DNA of 64,000 nt, taken from contig NC_087081.1 in assembly GCF_026151205.1 (NCBI RefSeq), positions 15,922,837 through 15,986,836 of the forward strand. The letters are read 5' to 3'. The position numbers and the translations under genes are program-made. Shown here piece after piece: positions 47,501-59,283 of this stretch; position 1 is the stretch's first letter, and each line of letters starts with the position of its first letter. The DNA is from Bolinopsis microptera (lineage: Eukaryota > Ctenophora > Tentaculata > Lobata > Bolinopsidae). The notes beneath the pieces are model-generated. The model was not told where the DNA came from. It saw only the letters and a program-made list of their open reading frames with translations, and ran no database searches.

Positions 47501-47879
47501 TTACAAGGCAATATTTAGGTAACTTTGTCACACTCAGAATACCATACCTCTATTCTACTGTGAGGTGTCCTCAAAACCCTTTTTACTCATTATTTGATGG
47601 TTGATCTACCAAGTATGGAGTACCAATCATAGCCCTAAAATATGTTGCTTTGAATAGATAGCTATTACAGGCACTTGGTTATTGGGAAATGAGGTTAATT
47701 CTGTCACAATATATGGAATTTAAAATTTTGGGCGAATTATTTATATCTGATTTTGGTTTGAAAGGCGGAAAAACTTTACATGATGACAATGTAGTTGATG
47801 CAAGTTAAGATCAGTTGATGTTTACATTGTCACAAAAAATTATACGAAATCGTAAATAGGTTAAAAACAATGATTATAT

Positions 47880-48945
47880 AATGAAATAGTCTCTTATAAT
47901 AACTCTTATAATAACTGATGTGACAAAGTAAACATGTCTTGCCCTTATTTTGAAGATCTATATATTCTATAACTCTTTTAGAATTCAACATTCTTTCAGA
48001 AAAAGTTGGTAGAATATTGTCCAGAACATCAAAGCTCAAGTTTAACAATTTTAGGTTAAATTTGTCAAAGTCACTAAAAATGTGACAAAATTAACTTTTC
48101 CTGTCCCAACAATTTCAAGATAGTGTGTAAAAATTAGCATAGGCTGCCTTATTACCTAAATAAATCAATCCAAACTACAAAAAAATATATGTTAACGTGA
48201 TGACGATTACCCAACTGTAATAATAACTGATGTGACAAAGTAAACATGTCTTGCCCCTATTTTGAAGATCTATAACTCTATTAGAATTCAATACTCTTTC
48301 AGAAACGATTGGTAGAATATTGTCCAGAACATCAGAGCTCAAGTTTAGCAATTTTAGGCTAAATTTGTCAAAGTCACTAAAAATGTGACAAATTTAACTT
48401 TTCCTGCCCCAACAATTTCAAGATAGTGTGTAAAAATTAGCATAGGCTGCTTTATTACCTAAATAAATCAATCCAAACTACAAAAGAATATATGTTAATG
48501 TGATGACGATTACCTAACTCTAATAATAACTGATGTGACAAAGTAAACATGTCTTTCCCCTATATTGAAGATCTATAACTCTATTAGAATTCAACATTCT
48601 TTCAGAAACGATTGGTAGAATATTGTCCAGAACATCAGAGCTCAAGTTTAACAATTTCAGGTTAAATTTGTCAAAGTCACTAAAAATGTGACAAAATTAA
48701 CTTTTCCTGCCCCATCAATATCAAGATAGTGTGTTAAAATTGGCATAGGAATTAGGATGCTTTATTGCCTATATTAATCGATCCATACTACGAAAAAGAT
48801 CGGTTAATCTGATGACGATTACCTAACTCTTATAATAACTGATGTGACAAAGTAAACATGTCTTGCCCCTATTTTGAAGAACTATACCTCTATTAGAATA
48901 CTATGTAATTTTATCATCAAAAAAATTTCGATAAACTAGTTATTT
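47880..48945 (+). repeat. About 305-bp satellite, 3.5 copies
   Basis: Tandem copies of a unit beginning ATAATAACTGATGTGACAAAG and containing CCTATTTTGAAGATCTATA, TTTCAGAAACGATTGGTAGA, CAGAACATCAGAGCTCAAG and AGCATAGGCTGC. Each unit has TGTGACAAAGTAAAC and a second TGTGACAAAATTAAC about half a unit later. Copies begin near 47910, 48222, 48525 and 48834. Confidence 0.9.
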
Positions 48946-49680
48946 TGCCAGCAAGGAGCTGACAGAATTATAATTTTTTTTTGTGACAAAATTACCCTAT
49001 TTTTGACCATGTTGCGGTAGTTTAATTGTGACACTGTTAACATATTACCACCCGATAATGATTTATGTGACTGGTGCATGGTACTAGCAGTGTTGTTTGG
49101 TCCATAGTACGTAATACAAAGGGTTTAAGCTGGTATATCATTATTTGTTCAATTTCACACATGTTCAGATATCATCAAGATTGTGTGACAAAGTAAACTT
49201 GTCTGTGCCTTCTGTGTTTTAATTCCTTGCGACTATATGGGTACATATGACCATTACTATATGATATAATAACAATTCCTAGCACTTCCAGGCCATTAAC
49301 TAAACCTACACTACTCAGCATTGCTTATCAGGGTTCCCTAAACATTGTTCACATATTTTCTTAAATGTGTGACAGAGTAAACCTGAGTGCACCATCTAAC
49401 GAAAAAAGTCTTTAAATATGTAGGTAATGGTCATATGTACCCATCCAATCAACTGGACACTCAAAATTTTGGTCAAAAACGGCAGCAAGGGGTCCATATT
49501 TACTCTGTCACATGTTTATAGTGTGACAATGTAACCATTTCCGTGCCGGCCGTATTTAAGCGATATCTTATCACCTGATTAAGATATCGTTATGTGACAA
49601 AGTTAGCCTAGAGGATGAGACGATTATCCTAACCATCAAGGGTTTGTGTAATTTCATAGTGTGACAAAGTCAACTACACT
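48946..49680 (+). repeat. Dispersed TGTGACAAAGTAAAC-like motifs beyond the satellite
   Basis: After the satellite ends, variants of TGTGACAxxGTxAxC continue at about 48983, 49028, 49185, 49369, 49523, 49594 and 49661, all in + orientation. The sequence between them is not obviously repeated. Inverted forms (ACTTTGTCACA, ATTCTGTCACA, ACTCTGTCACA) occur at about 47526, 47697 and 49503. Function unknown. Confidence 0.6.
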
Positions 49681-50219
49681 GTGCCTTTTAATAGGGTCAC
49701 TTATATTTACCAATATCCTCAAACTCAAATGAACGTGTCCATATATAAGTCACACCTGCCCAAGCTAGAGAGCCATGGCAGGGTCAGCAAGCAAGGCCCG
49801 GGCCAAAACAAACTGAGCCGACTGGGTATAGAAAATATCAATATGGAAACAATAGAAACAATAATAGAAGAATATAAAAAAATATTAAGGAGGGACAAAC
49901 CGGGGCCCCTCCCCGGGGCCGAAGAGAAAAAGTGATCCTGAGTGTTATGTGTTCTTCTCTTCTTCGTTATTGAGGGTGGACGTGGGTATCCGATCTTGTT
50001 TGCTGTAGGGGGTTCTGTTCTTGTGAACGTATAGTCCTGTGTATTGAGGGGGTTAATGGCGTACATCAATTGTGCAATTGAATGTGTCGGTGGTTTCTGT
50101 ACTAATTTTAATTGTGATTCAGATTAGTGGCATTTTAATGAGATTTTTACTAAGAAGCACCTGAAAAGTAGTCACCTTCAATCTCCAATAGCCATGTATA
50201 ATGTATAATGTATAATGTA

Positions 50220-50530
50220 TCTCTACTATAATTCAGAGAATTATGTACACTGTACGTACGACCGCCCACGTGCAAATTAGATGAAAAATAGGAATTTAGG
50301 TAACAACCAAAAGGTTCCATGGCAACGGTGTTTTAATGCACACATGCACGTGCAAAGATTGTTTTAACGTCATTTTGATCGGTTTGTGGTAATTACGTTG
50401 TGTTTAAAGTGTTTTATATTTAAATCGGCTGTATCTTCGGTAATTGAGATGGATATTTTTTGATGCGATTAAAACTTTATTTCAAAGAATACTTATACTA
50501 GCTTCGTCCCTGTAACCACGGGCTTTCTAG
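50220..50530 (+). mobile_element. Non-autonomous Helitron, copy 3
   Basis: TCTCTACTATAATTC at 50220 to CCCTGTAACCACGGG and CTTTCTAG at 50530, inserted between A and T inside a TATAATG repeat tract. Same family as 36242-36818. Confidence 0.75.
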
Positions 50531-51850
50531 TTATATATAATGTATAATGTATAAGGTATAATGTATAATGTATAATGTATAATTTATAGTGTATAATGTA
50601 TAATGTATTTTGATTCAAAGTGTAATGTTTTATATTGAGACTGGTAATGGAATGTTAAATCGATTAATAATAATCGAACAGCTCAAGTTGTTTTCAGATC
50701 AGATGAAGAGATAAACGTTTTGGAATTATCATGTTAAGAACTAGAAGACCGAAAAAGATAAAACGAACCTTACGGGCCAACTCTTCATGTCACGGACAAG
50801 GAGTAATCAGAGGACCCGATATGTCTTTGGAGATAGACTCAGAGCACAGTTTGGTGTTATGACGATTATTTATTTTTTCCCGATCCATGACTCAAAGTGC
50901 CGAAGGCACAAAAGAGTCAAGGACAAGGGTTAGCGAACGAGGTTTTTTTTTGTATATGGTAGCTTTGCGACCGTACCTGCGAGCGTGCGAGCGACCGTAC
51001 CTGCCTGCACACGTACACTGTAATCGCCCACGTGACTACCTGCGCAAAGTTATTTTGCTGAATAATCCGAATCAGCTAATTGTTGGCGCGCGGCGCTGAA
51101 CTGACCAAGTACATTGTTAATTTCACCATGTACATATCCCACTAGGCACTAATTGATAGCATACTATTATTATTTTGAGTTACTTATACTATTTTGCACA
51201 CATCCCTGTCGGGTGTCAGGTTGCATAAACAATAAGCATATGGTTTTTAAAAATATACACGATTTTCAAATTCAATATGGAATTATATTAACTTGGTGGC
51301 GCTCGGCCTGTCACTTCGCCATATCTGCATACTTATAAACAGTAAAAACTGGGGTCCTCAGGTTGTATAGAAAATGATAAAATACGCCATCACGGATCGG
51401 GAAATTGAGCGGCCATGCACAAAAAAAAGCGGCCGCATTTCTTGTTTATCAGACTTACTGCTACGACTTGTCCATTTGTGATGGACTTACCCGGAGCGTG
51501 CTACATTGAGTCATATTATAGGTCAATTCTTGGACACTTGGTTTCCTAAATTTTTCTCTGCTGAGTATTTTCGCCATTCCTTTAATATTAGCATAATCAG
51601 AGATATTTATTTTTTGTTCTATTTACTGACTAATACGTACAAGCTGATTCTGCATCTAGCAATACAGTTCAAGTAAGATCCTAAATGGGTTGTGTCTGTG
51701 TAATTTTATCTAGCATTGAGTGTTTAAAATTAAATGCGAGTATTAAAATTGCACGGCCGTAAAAAACTGCGCGCTGAAATCTCAAATTGTCAATAGAATA
51801 ACACTGAAATTTCCTAATTTCGAGGCATATTTTTGCTACTATTTAATAAT
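50531..51850. other. Intergenic interval
   Basis: It begins with a (TATAATG)n tract split by the Helitron (about 50196-50219 and 50533-50610). A GC-richer patch with GCGAGCGTGCGAGCGACC words lies at 50.96-51.1 kb. No gene could be supported. Confidence 0.4.
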
Positions 51851-51859
51851 CGCAACCTG

Positions 51860-52325
51860 AGAGTCTCGCCCTACAGATCAGGAATTGAGAGTATCGTCCT
51901 ACAGATCAGGATTTGAGAGTCTCGCTCTACAGATCAGGAATTGAGAGTCTCGCCCTACAGATCAGGAATTTAGAGTCTCGTTCTATAGATCAGGAATTGA
52001 GAGTCTCGTTCTACAGATCAGGAATTTAGAGTCTCGTTCTATAGATCAGGAATTGAGAGTCTCGTTCTACAGATCAGGAATTGAGAGTCTCGTCCTACAG
52101 ATCAGGAATTGAGAGTCTCGTTCTATAGATCAGGAATTGAGAGTCTCGTTCTACAGATCAGGAATTGAGAGTCTCGTCCTACAGATCAGGAATTGAGAGT
52201 CTCGCCCTACAGATCAGGAATTGAGAGTCTCGCCCTACAGATCAGGAATTGAGAGTGTCGTCCTACAGATCAGGAATTGAGAGTCTCGTCTTACAAATCA
52301 GGAATTGAGAGTCTCGCCCTCGGCC
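51860..52325. repeat. 28-bp minisatellite, about 16-17 copies
   Basis: The unit is GAGAGTCTCGTCCTACAGAT followed by CAGGAATT, with C/T variants. It ends in a degenerate half copy at about 52325. Confidence 0.95.
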
Positions 52326-52340
52326 CTACAAATCAATCCA

Positions 52341-53014
52341 GTTATACGAGACTCTACTACTATAATTATTGTCACCCCCAAACCAAATATAATATAAATC
52401 CCTGTCAAAATTCTTTGATCCACCTTACATTATGAAAGGGGAATATGATTAATTAAGAAAACTCATAAAGAACTAATTAAAAACTAGTGTAGTTACTAAT
52501 AATATAACAACTTAATATCACATAGGATCCTACCATTCAAGCATTGTAATTGTAATACTTATCAAACTGTTCATGAGTCACTACACCCATATTATGTAAT
52601 AAAGCCTTCACTTTTCTATAAAATTCACGACACAAATTTTCCATAACAATTAGAGTTAGTGGTTTTTTATACCCACAAACTTCCTGAAAATAACGTTAAT
52701 ATGTTCACTGTGAGCTAAGTTTATGATTCTCTGTGGTCATGCGTTGTGCTTTATCGTACAAATTGGTTTTCTGAATTTCTAAGTAGAGAAGCGATCGTTT
52801 TCGTTGTCTGTTATCCTTCAATAATTTAGAGATTTTAATAAATTTGACTCTTTTCAGCAAAGCATTAATATGGAGCCTTAATACTCATCTTTATATCATA
52901 AACCCCAAAATGGAGCCAAAATGTTACTCATTGGAGAAAAATTCAGCCAACATTTAAGCGAACACTTTTTAAAGTATTAAGCAAAATATCGCAACGCCTG
53001 AGAATCCAGTGACC
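52341..53014. other. Presumed 5' region of the ORF1-like gene
   Basis: AT-rich, no supported gene. If the gene at 53263 belongs to a LINE, its 5' UTR or promoter would lie here; the element's 5' end was not located. Confidence 0.35.
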
Positions 53015-53149
53015 ATGTCTGAGAAACGAAAATGTTGTCTAGAGGGTGAGGATACATCGTTTATTACCGATCACGATAACAGTCTTAGCACTGGTGATAT
53101 TGGAATACCAGTCTTCGGATTTGTGAGCAAGGTATTTTTCAACTTGTGA
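53015..53149 (+). CDS. Small ORF or exon upstream of the ORF1-like gene
   Basis: A 44-aa frame starts MSEKRKCCLEGEDTSF and ends IGIPVFGFVSKVFFNL. A possible donor (AAG|GTATTT) lies before its last codons. The end resembles residues 38-50 of the downstream protein (SLGMLGFGVPSIYTF), so it may be an alternative first exon, a decayed duplicate of that gene's start, or chance. Confidence 0.3.
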   Translation: MSEKRKCCLEGEDTSFITDHDNSLSTGDIGIPVFGFVSKVFFNL

Positions 53150-53262
53150 TTTTCTTGGCTTTAGTTCAATCATTTTTACTTTACATTACGCATCAACATT
53201 TTTGCTCTCTAATCTTTTCACAAGTGCACTGACTTGCTGATAAGAAACTGCTTGATTTTATC

Positions 53263-55056
53263 ATGTCCGGCCATCTTAACAAGTCGACCTCTGCTGCTAA
53301 CAAGACTCCTGCTGCTAAGAAGACTCCTGCTAGGAAGAACAGTATCACTAAACCTGCTGCCTCCGGGTCACCCTCCGACACGGAGGCACCCTCCCTCGGT
53401 ATGTTGGGCTTTGGTGTGCCATCAATTTACACGTTTTGCGCTAAGACGTGTTTAAACGTTTTACCTACCCTCTCCAAAGAAGATATAGATTTTGAATACA
53501 ACAGGCTCCGTTTAATTGACTCCGCATTTACTGGCAAAGCCACTAAGCCTGACACCAAACAAGCCGCCATCAAACAATATCTAACACGTCAAATAGTCGT
53601 TGATATAGATCAATCCATGAATAGTCTAACTGCGGCAGCTAACTTACTTTCATGTACTGTTAATGGGGAGTGCGAGAAGGCGGTGAAACATCTAACAGAA
53701 CGTGCTCTGACGGCGATCGAAGAAGTCTCTGATGAAACGAAGAAACAGACCACCCTCATCACACAGCAGACTGCAACTCTCATCTCTGAAGCCCCCTCGC
53801 AGAACCTTGACACTTCCAGAGAAGTTACAAGTATGCCTCATTCGCCGGTAAGACTTTTAGAGTGCGATCTTTCCGAGTTAACTTTTGATAAAGTTTCAAG
53901 TGAGCTAAACTTTGACATGCACCACCCTGGAGGCCGTATCACAACTTATTATGGCTCCGTCCCCTACACGTACGGCAGAACCTCACATCCTGTCTCTGTT
54001 GGGCCACTTCCACCCACTCTGGAACATGCGTACGAGCAACTGCAAAAACTGGACGCTGACATAACCCCAGAGAACTACACTTGCCTTTGCACTTTATACA
54101 AGGACGGATCGGTCGGCATACCGATGCATAATGACAGCGAACCTAGCATAATGGAGGATAGTCAAATTTTTACAGTGTCGATTGGAGCACCTAGAAACCT
54201 TAGGATATCAAGTACAGTAGGCCCCTTTGTCGAGCATAACATTCCACTTGAGCACGGTTCACTTTACGTCATGTCACGAGCAGATCAGGACAACTGGCGC
54301 CACGGCATTGACCGCGATATCTCGGTAAGGTTTCCACGCATTTCACTGACTTTCCGCAAACTGAAACAACAAGAGTCATGCACTGTGCCTGCACCTCCAG
54401 CTCTCCATCGGATACCACCTGTTGCCCCTCCAGCTCAGAACTCCTCCTCTCAGTCTCGTCACTCCAGGGTCCTATTCATACATGACTCTATCCATCGTGA
54501 AACACCTGAATGGTTGTTCGATCAGATACCCGGCCACCGCTGTCAGAAGCGTTTGAACTACCAGCTCATAGACTCTTTGGATCATGACCTCAAACATGCC
54601 AAAACTGTGATCATCTCATGTGGCATAAACGATCTTTCACGGTATGGAAAATCTGCCAAGAGTCTGGCTGATAACTTTTGTCCCCGCCTTGTCGAAAGCT
54701 GTAAGAGCAACAAAAGCACACAGTTTGTTTTTTGTGCTTTGTCTTTAACGAGAATTGGTTGGTTGAACAGAGAAATTGATGATTTTAATCTATGTATGGT
54801 GAATCTCGCCAGGGTGATACCCAATCTGACATTTTACGATGCCCATGCCGTTATCAAGCGGGTTCATTCATACTACGTATGGGACCGCAATGATAAGCAT
54901 GGCATCCATTTACATCACGATGTCAGAAGGGCTGTTGCATATGAACTTGTCAACTGCGTTGGCAAGTTATGTGGATCAGAACTGCCACGCCACAGGAACT
55001 GTGCGTGGCTCTACCACCATGAGCCTAACAGTCCTTTCAGATATCACCGTGGTTGA
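53263..55056 (+). CDS. ORF1-like protein with AlkB-type dioxygenase and SGNH-hydrolase domains
   Basis: A 597-aa uninterrupted frame. The N-terminus is Lys/Ala/Pro-rich (NKTPAAKKTPARKN). Residues about 60-190 are helical and unassigned. Residues about 235-368 fit an AlkB-like 2OG-Fe(II) dioxygenase: Fe ligands H289 and D291 (MHNDSEPSI) and H347 (WRHGI), 2OG-binding R359 and R365 (PRISLTFR), plus SIGAPRNLRI and HGSLYVMS. In known families this fold oxidatively removes alkyl groups from nucleic acids. Residues about 400-585 resemble an SGNH hydrolase: H407-D-S409 (instead of GDS), G454-I-N456-D, and H546-GI-H549 in the usual DxxH place. SGNH domains occur in ORF1 of some CR1-type LINEs. A LINE ORF2 follows 740 bp downstream on the same strand, so this is probably its ORF1, but a separate element or host gene is not excluded. 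Confidence 0.7.
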   Translation: MSGHLNKSTSAANKTPAAKKTPARKNSITKPAASGSPSDTEAPSLGMLGFGVPSIYTFCAKTCLNVLPTLSKEDIDFEYNRLRLIDSAFTGKATKPDTKQAAIKQYLTRQIVVDIDQSMNSLTAAANLLSCTVNGECEKAVKHLTERALTAIEEVSDETKKQTTLITQQTATLISEAPSQNLDTSREVTSMPHSPVRLLECDLSELTFDKVSSELNFDMHHPGGRITTYYGSVPYTYGRTSHPVSVGPLPPTLEHAYEQLQKLDADITPENYTCLCTLYKDGSVGIPMHNDSEPSIMEDSQIFTVSIGAPRNLRISSTVGPFVEHNIPLEHGSLYVMSRADQDNWRHGIDRDISVRFPRISLTFRKLKQQESCTVPAPPALHRIPPVAPPAQNSSSQSRHSRVLFIHDSIHRETPEWLFDQIPGHRCQKRLNYQLIDSLDHDLKHAKTVIISCGINDLSRYGKSAKSLADNFCPRLVESCKSNKSTQFVFCALSLTRIGWLNREIDDFNLCMVNLARVIPNLTFYDAHAVIKRVHSYYVWDRNDKHGIHLHHDVRRAVAYELVNCVGKLCGSELPRHRNCAWLYHHEPNSPFRYHRG

Positions 55057-55796
55057 GCACTAATCCATAAATGAATTAATTATATAAAAATCAACCTTTT
55101 CTGTCAAGCCTTTAAATTAAGCATATCATCAAGTATTTTCATATCTTTTTCAGTACATCCTCACTCCTCATCCAAATTCATCATTTGATTGCTACCACGA
55201 TCGATTTTTGAAGAAATGATCTGATTGGTCGAAAATGCTTATCTTCTTAAGCTTATCAGATGAACTGATGAACATTCTTTCACTATCAAGCATTTTTGTC
55301 TCTTATCATCCCACCATACATTTCCTAAAACATTTTCACATTACCAAACAAAACTGTGCACATTTTATTTAATAATTATAGAAGCTTCTCTGGTAAATCA
55401 GCATCAAGCACGTTTCCTCAGTCAAAGTTCAGTGCAACAGTATTTTCGAAAACTTCACAAACAACTAAATAGCAAAAATCACCACACAAAACTACACAAC
55501 GAAACAATTTCACACATACAAATCACAACGACTTAATATACACTTTAGGTAAAGTCATATTATCATACTGATAAGCCCGAAAATCGAGATAAGGGCACTA
55601 TATTGTAACATTTGATTTAGCGAATATTTTTAACAAATAAGTAGATAAGACTCAGATCATGATTCTGTAGCATACAGGACCTCCGGTTCTCGTGAAAGAA
55701 TCTGATTTGCACTAGTATAGATATATTTTACGTTATTTATAAATTTATACATTTTTTATTCTCTAATTCCTCCACAAGCATAAGAGTTAACTTAAA
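55057..55796 (+). other. Spacer between ORF1-like gene and LINE ORF2
   Basis: 740 bp of AT-rich DNA with no open frame of note. This is long for an intra-LINE spacer and leaves open that the two ORFs belong to different elements. Confidence 0.5.
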
Positions 55797-58700
55797 ATGG
55801 CAGCGAATGGAAATGTTACTGATACTTCTGGTCATAAAATCAAAATAAAATGTGGTAGCTGTAGCGGCTGGTGTTATTCTTCCAAAAACATCCGCAGCTG
55901 TTCATGGTGCCAAAACAACGTCCACGTCAAATGTTTTAAGGAAAATTTAGGTTGTACAAGCTGTTGTGAAAGTCTTATTCCTGGATTTTACGCGGCTTAC
56001 TATGAAATTTACGATGACAACAATAAGCTTAATTGCGCTATTTATAATCCATACGCTCAAAATAGTCGATGTAATCTTATTGGAGACGCCATGACCAATG
56101 AAGAGCACCAGGATTCAACATGGAGTGACATTTCGGCTTTCCTAACTCACTGTCAGTATAAACAGCAACGTAACGTAAAAAGGTCGACATCCTCTCAACT
56201 TAAAACATTTTCCATGAATATCAGATCCCTTTTCAAAAATATTGATCAACTACGAGAAGATATAGAAATATATGATAAGTATGATGTATTGTGTTTTAAC
56301 GAAACTAACTGCACACTAGAAAAATTGCCTAACGGAATAAACGACATCACATTAAATGGATTCCATGAACCGTATATCCAAGATCCCATCCGCACATCGG
56401 GTAAAGGTGGGGGGCTTGCCATATACATACACAAACGTGTAGCTGACTCTGATAAAATTGATATTTTCAATCCCAACCCTGAACCCTCAAATACTAGCGG
56501 CGAATTTCAATTTATCAAGATCCACCAGTGTAAAGGATATAATAGAACAAAGATAATTGGAAATGTTTATCGCTCTCCCGCTAGAAAACCTGAAGCATTT
56601 CTTGAAATTTTTAAAAGTACGCTTCACAACCTGGGAAGACACTCTCGCAAACATATGACGTTACATGGAGATTTTAATCTAAATTTACTGAAGCACAGTA
56701 GCAACCAGGCATGTCAAAGCATTATAGATATTGCATCCTCTTACGGTTTCATCCAAATTGTATCACGTCCAACTCGCATAACAGACCACAGTGCCACGCT
56801 TATTGATCATATCTACACGAACAATCTTGAAGATACAATAAGCTGCAACGTATTAACGACAGATCTGTCGGATCACTTAGCGATAGTTACAACAATTAAT
56901 CTTGATAATACATCCACCAGCAGTTACCGCTCCGCATCTTATAATCAAAATCCAACACAAACCAACGTACGTAGTTTTAATGAGGCCAACAACCATAAAT
57001 TTAGAGATTTAATAATGGAAGAAAATTGGTCTGTAATACTAACAAATACCCCTGATGCTAACCAGCAGTTTGATTGTTTAAATTCGGCTTACAACAGGAT
57101 TTATAACGCTGCCTACCCGACAAAAAGACAGTCCGAGCGCAGACAAAATGAACGTGTTAATCCCAAACCATGGATACTGCCCTGGCTTGAAGAAGCTATA
57201 GAACGTAAAAATCAGGCATATCATGATTTTGTTAAGGAACCAGTTGATAGGAACCAGCTAAAATATGACCGTTTGAAAAAGTTTTGCACCAAACACGTTG
57301 ACAAAGCCAAAAACATACACTACAAAAAATTCTTTGAACAACACAAAGATAATTCTAAGAAGCAGTAGCAGATGATTAACGGACTTCTGAATAGGAAACC
57401 AGCCAAACCTACATCGATAAAACTGTCGGACGAAAACGGACAAGTCAGCACTCCGGCAGCAGTAGCAGAAAAATTTAATGATCACTTCTCAAACATCGCT
57501 CCAAAAATTAAATCTGAAATTAGTAGTAGGACCACTTTCGATCCTGGTGGGGCCCAGGGGACACTACGTAACCCTTCTCCAAATAGTATTTACATAAAAC
57601 CAGTCACAACTACCGAAGTTCAAGACGTTATTAACCTATTTAAGAATAAAGCTACTCTTGACACCAAAATCCAACCACTCAAAATTGCCAACAGCTGTCA
57701 TAATTTTACCACTGTATTGGCCCACGTTGTTAACAGCTCGTTCGAACAAGGGGTCTTTCCCCAAGCCTTGAAAACGGCAAAAGTAGTTCCTGTACATAAA
57801 GGTGGATCTAAAACTGACATCAAAAATTACAGACCGATATCTCTACTTGCCACTTTCTCAAAAGTCTACGAAAAGCTTATGCACAATCGAGTCATAAAAT
57901 TTCTTGGATACCTACAATATACTTTGTGAAAATCAATACGGCTTCCGCCCAGGTAGGTCTTGTGAACATGCACTTCTTAATGCTAAAGACAGAATCCTCA
58001 ATTCAATGTCTAAAAAGCAAGTTACTTTGCTCCTCTTGATTGACTTTAGCAAAGCCTTTGACCTTGTGGATCACTCCATACTCCTGAATAAGCTCGAGCA
58101 CTATGGCATAAGAGGTCTAGCTTTAAACTGGTTTAAATCATATCTTATGAACAGAAACCAGTTTGTATCAATTGGATCCTCTGAATCCTCAGCCAATCCA
58201 ATTATTTACGGTGTACCCCAAGGTTCAATTTTGGGACCTCTCCTTTTTATAATCTACATAAACGATCTTCCTCAAATATCAGAAATAGCTAATTTCATCA
58301 TGTACGCAGATGATGCAAACATTTTCCTAACAGGAGAAAATATAAACGAGGTTTATGATAAGCTCAAAATTCTTAGCGATGTCTTAGTTAAATGGGTAGA
58401 TAACAACGGATTAGCTCTAAATCTTAAAAAAACGAATTATATGATCTTTTCTCGACAAAGAAACCTCATTTATCGCGATGTAGTAATTTCTGGTGTCACA
58501 ATCGAAAGAAAAACAGAAGCCCGTTTCTTAGGTGTTATAATAGATAACAAACTGAACTGGTCGCAACATATTTCTGCCATGAAAATGAAAATGGCCAGAT
58601 ACATTGGAGTCATGTACAAACTTAAAAAATATTTGCCTCTGGAAGCACGTTTACAAATATATCACAGCTTTGTGCAGTCTCACCTTAATTACTGCTCCCT

Positions 58701-59283
58701 CGTCTGGGGTTTTGCTGCCAAATCCCATATAGAAACACTATTTGTTAAACAGAAAATGGGTCTTAGAGCAATACTACCAGGTTTTGTTAATTACTGGTAC
58801 AAAGATGGTACACCACCAGCAAGTACCAAGTCTGGTTTCTATGTACACAAAATATTGACAGTTCAAAGTATCATCGTGAAGAACGCATTAGTTTTTATAC
58901 ATAAGCTAAAAAACTTCCCAAGTCTAGTGCCTCCCTCTATAAAGAAAACAATACCTAACAGTGCACCAATATTTAACGTCGCCGATCCGGATTCGAGTCT
59001 TACAACTTTATGGTCAGATGAATACGGTAAACACCCTTACAATAATTCAGTATTCTACAAAGGTCCACTATTAGCAATAAACAGATATAGTGTCGCAGCA
59101 ACTTCCTTGCCAAGTCTATTCAACCTTAACATCTACAAAAGGTGCATAAAAAACATGCTCATTGATCAACAAAACGAGGGCATTGCAGACGAATGGCCTA
59201 ACTTTATGTTATACAATATAACGGGACTAAGGAAATCAGAGCGCAACATCAACCGTAATGCTAATAATAACTCTGTCCCATAA
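55797..59283 (+). pseudogene. LINE ORF2 (CR1/Jockey group): zinc finger, APE endonuclease, reverse transcriptase; broken twice
   Basis: It encodes the replicative polyprotein of a non-LTR retrotransposon. An N-terminal Cys-rich segment (CGSCSGWCYSS, CSWCQNNVHVKC, CTSCC) looks like a PHD/ZZ-type zinc finger. The APE endonuclease follows (SMNIRSLFKN, FNETN, GNVYRSP, LHGDFNLN near 56665, LSDHLAI near 56870). The RT comes next (KNYRPISLLATFSKVYEK, ENQYGFRPGRS, LLIDFSKAFDLVDHS, GVPQGSILGPLLF, YADD at 58303-58314, LGVIIDNKLNWSQHI), then the usual C-terminal LNYCSLVWG region. Breaks: a TAG at 57366-57368 in frame between endonuclease and RT, and a one-base shift at about 57900-57908. Otherwise the frame is well preserved, so the copy is fairly young. 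Confidence 0.85.

Noticed and set aside
49681-49935. 84-codon frame on the plus strand
   Set aside because: No recognisable similarity, no splice partners, and a competing 114-codon frame on the other strand; probably chance.
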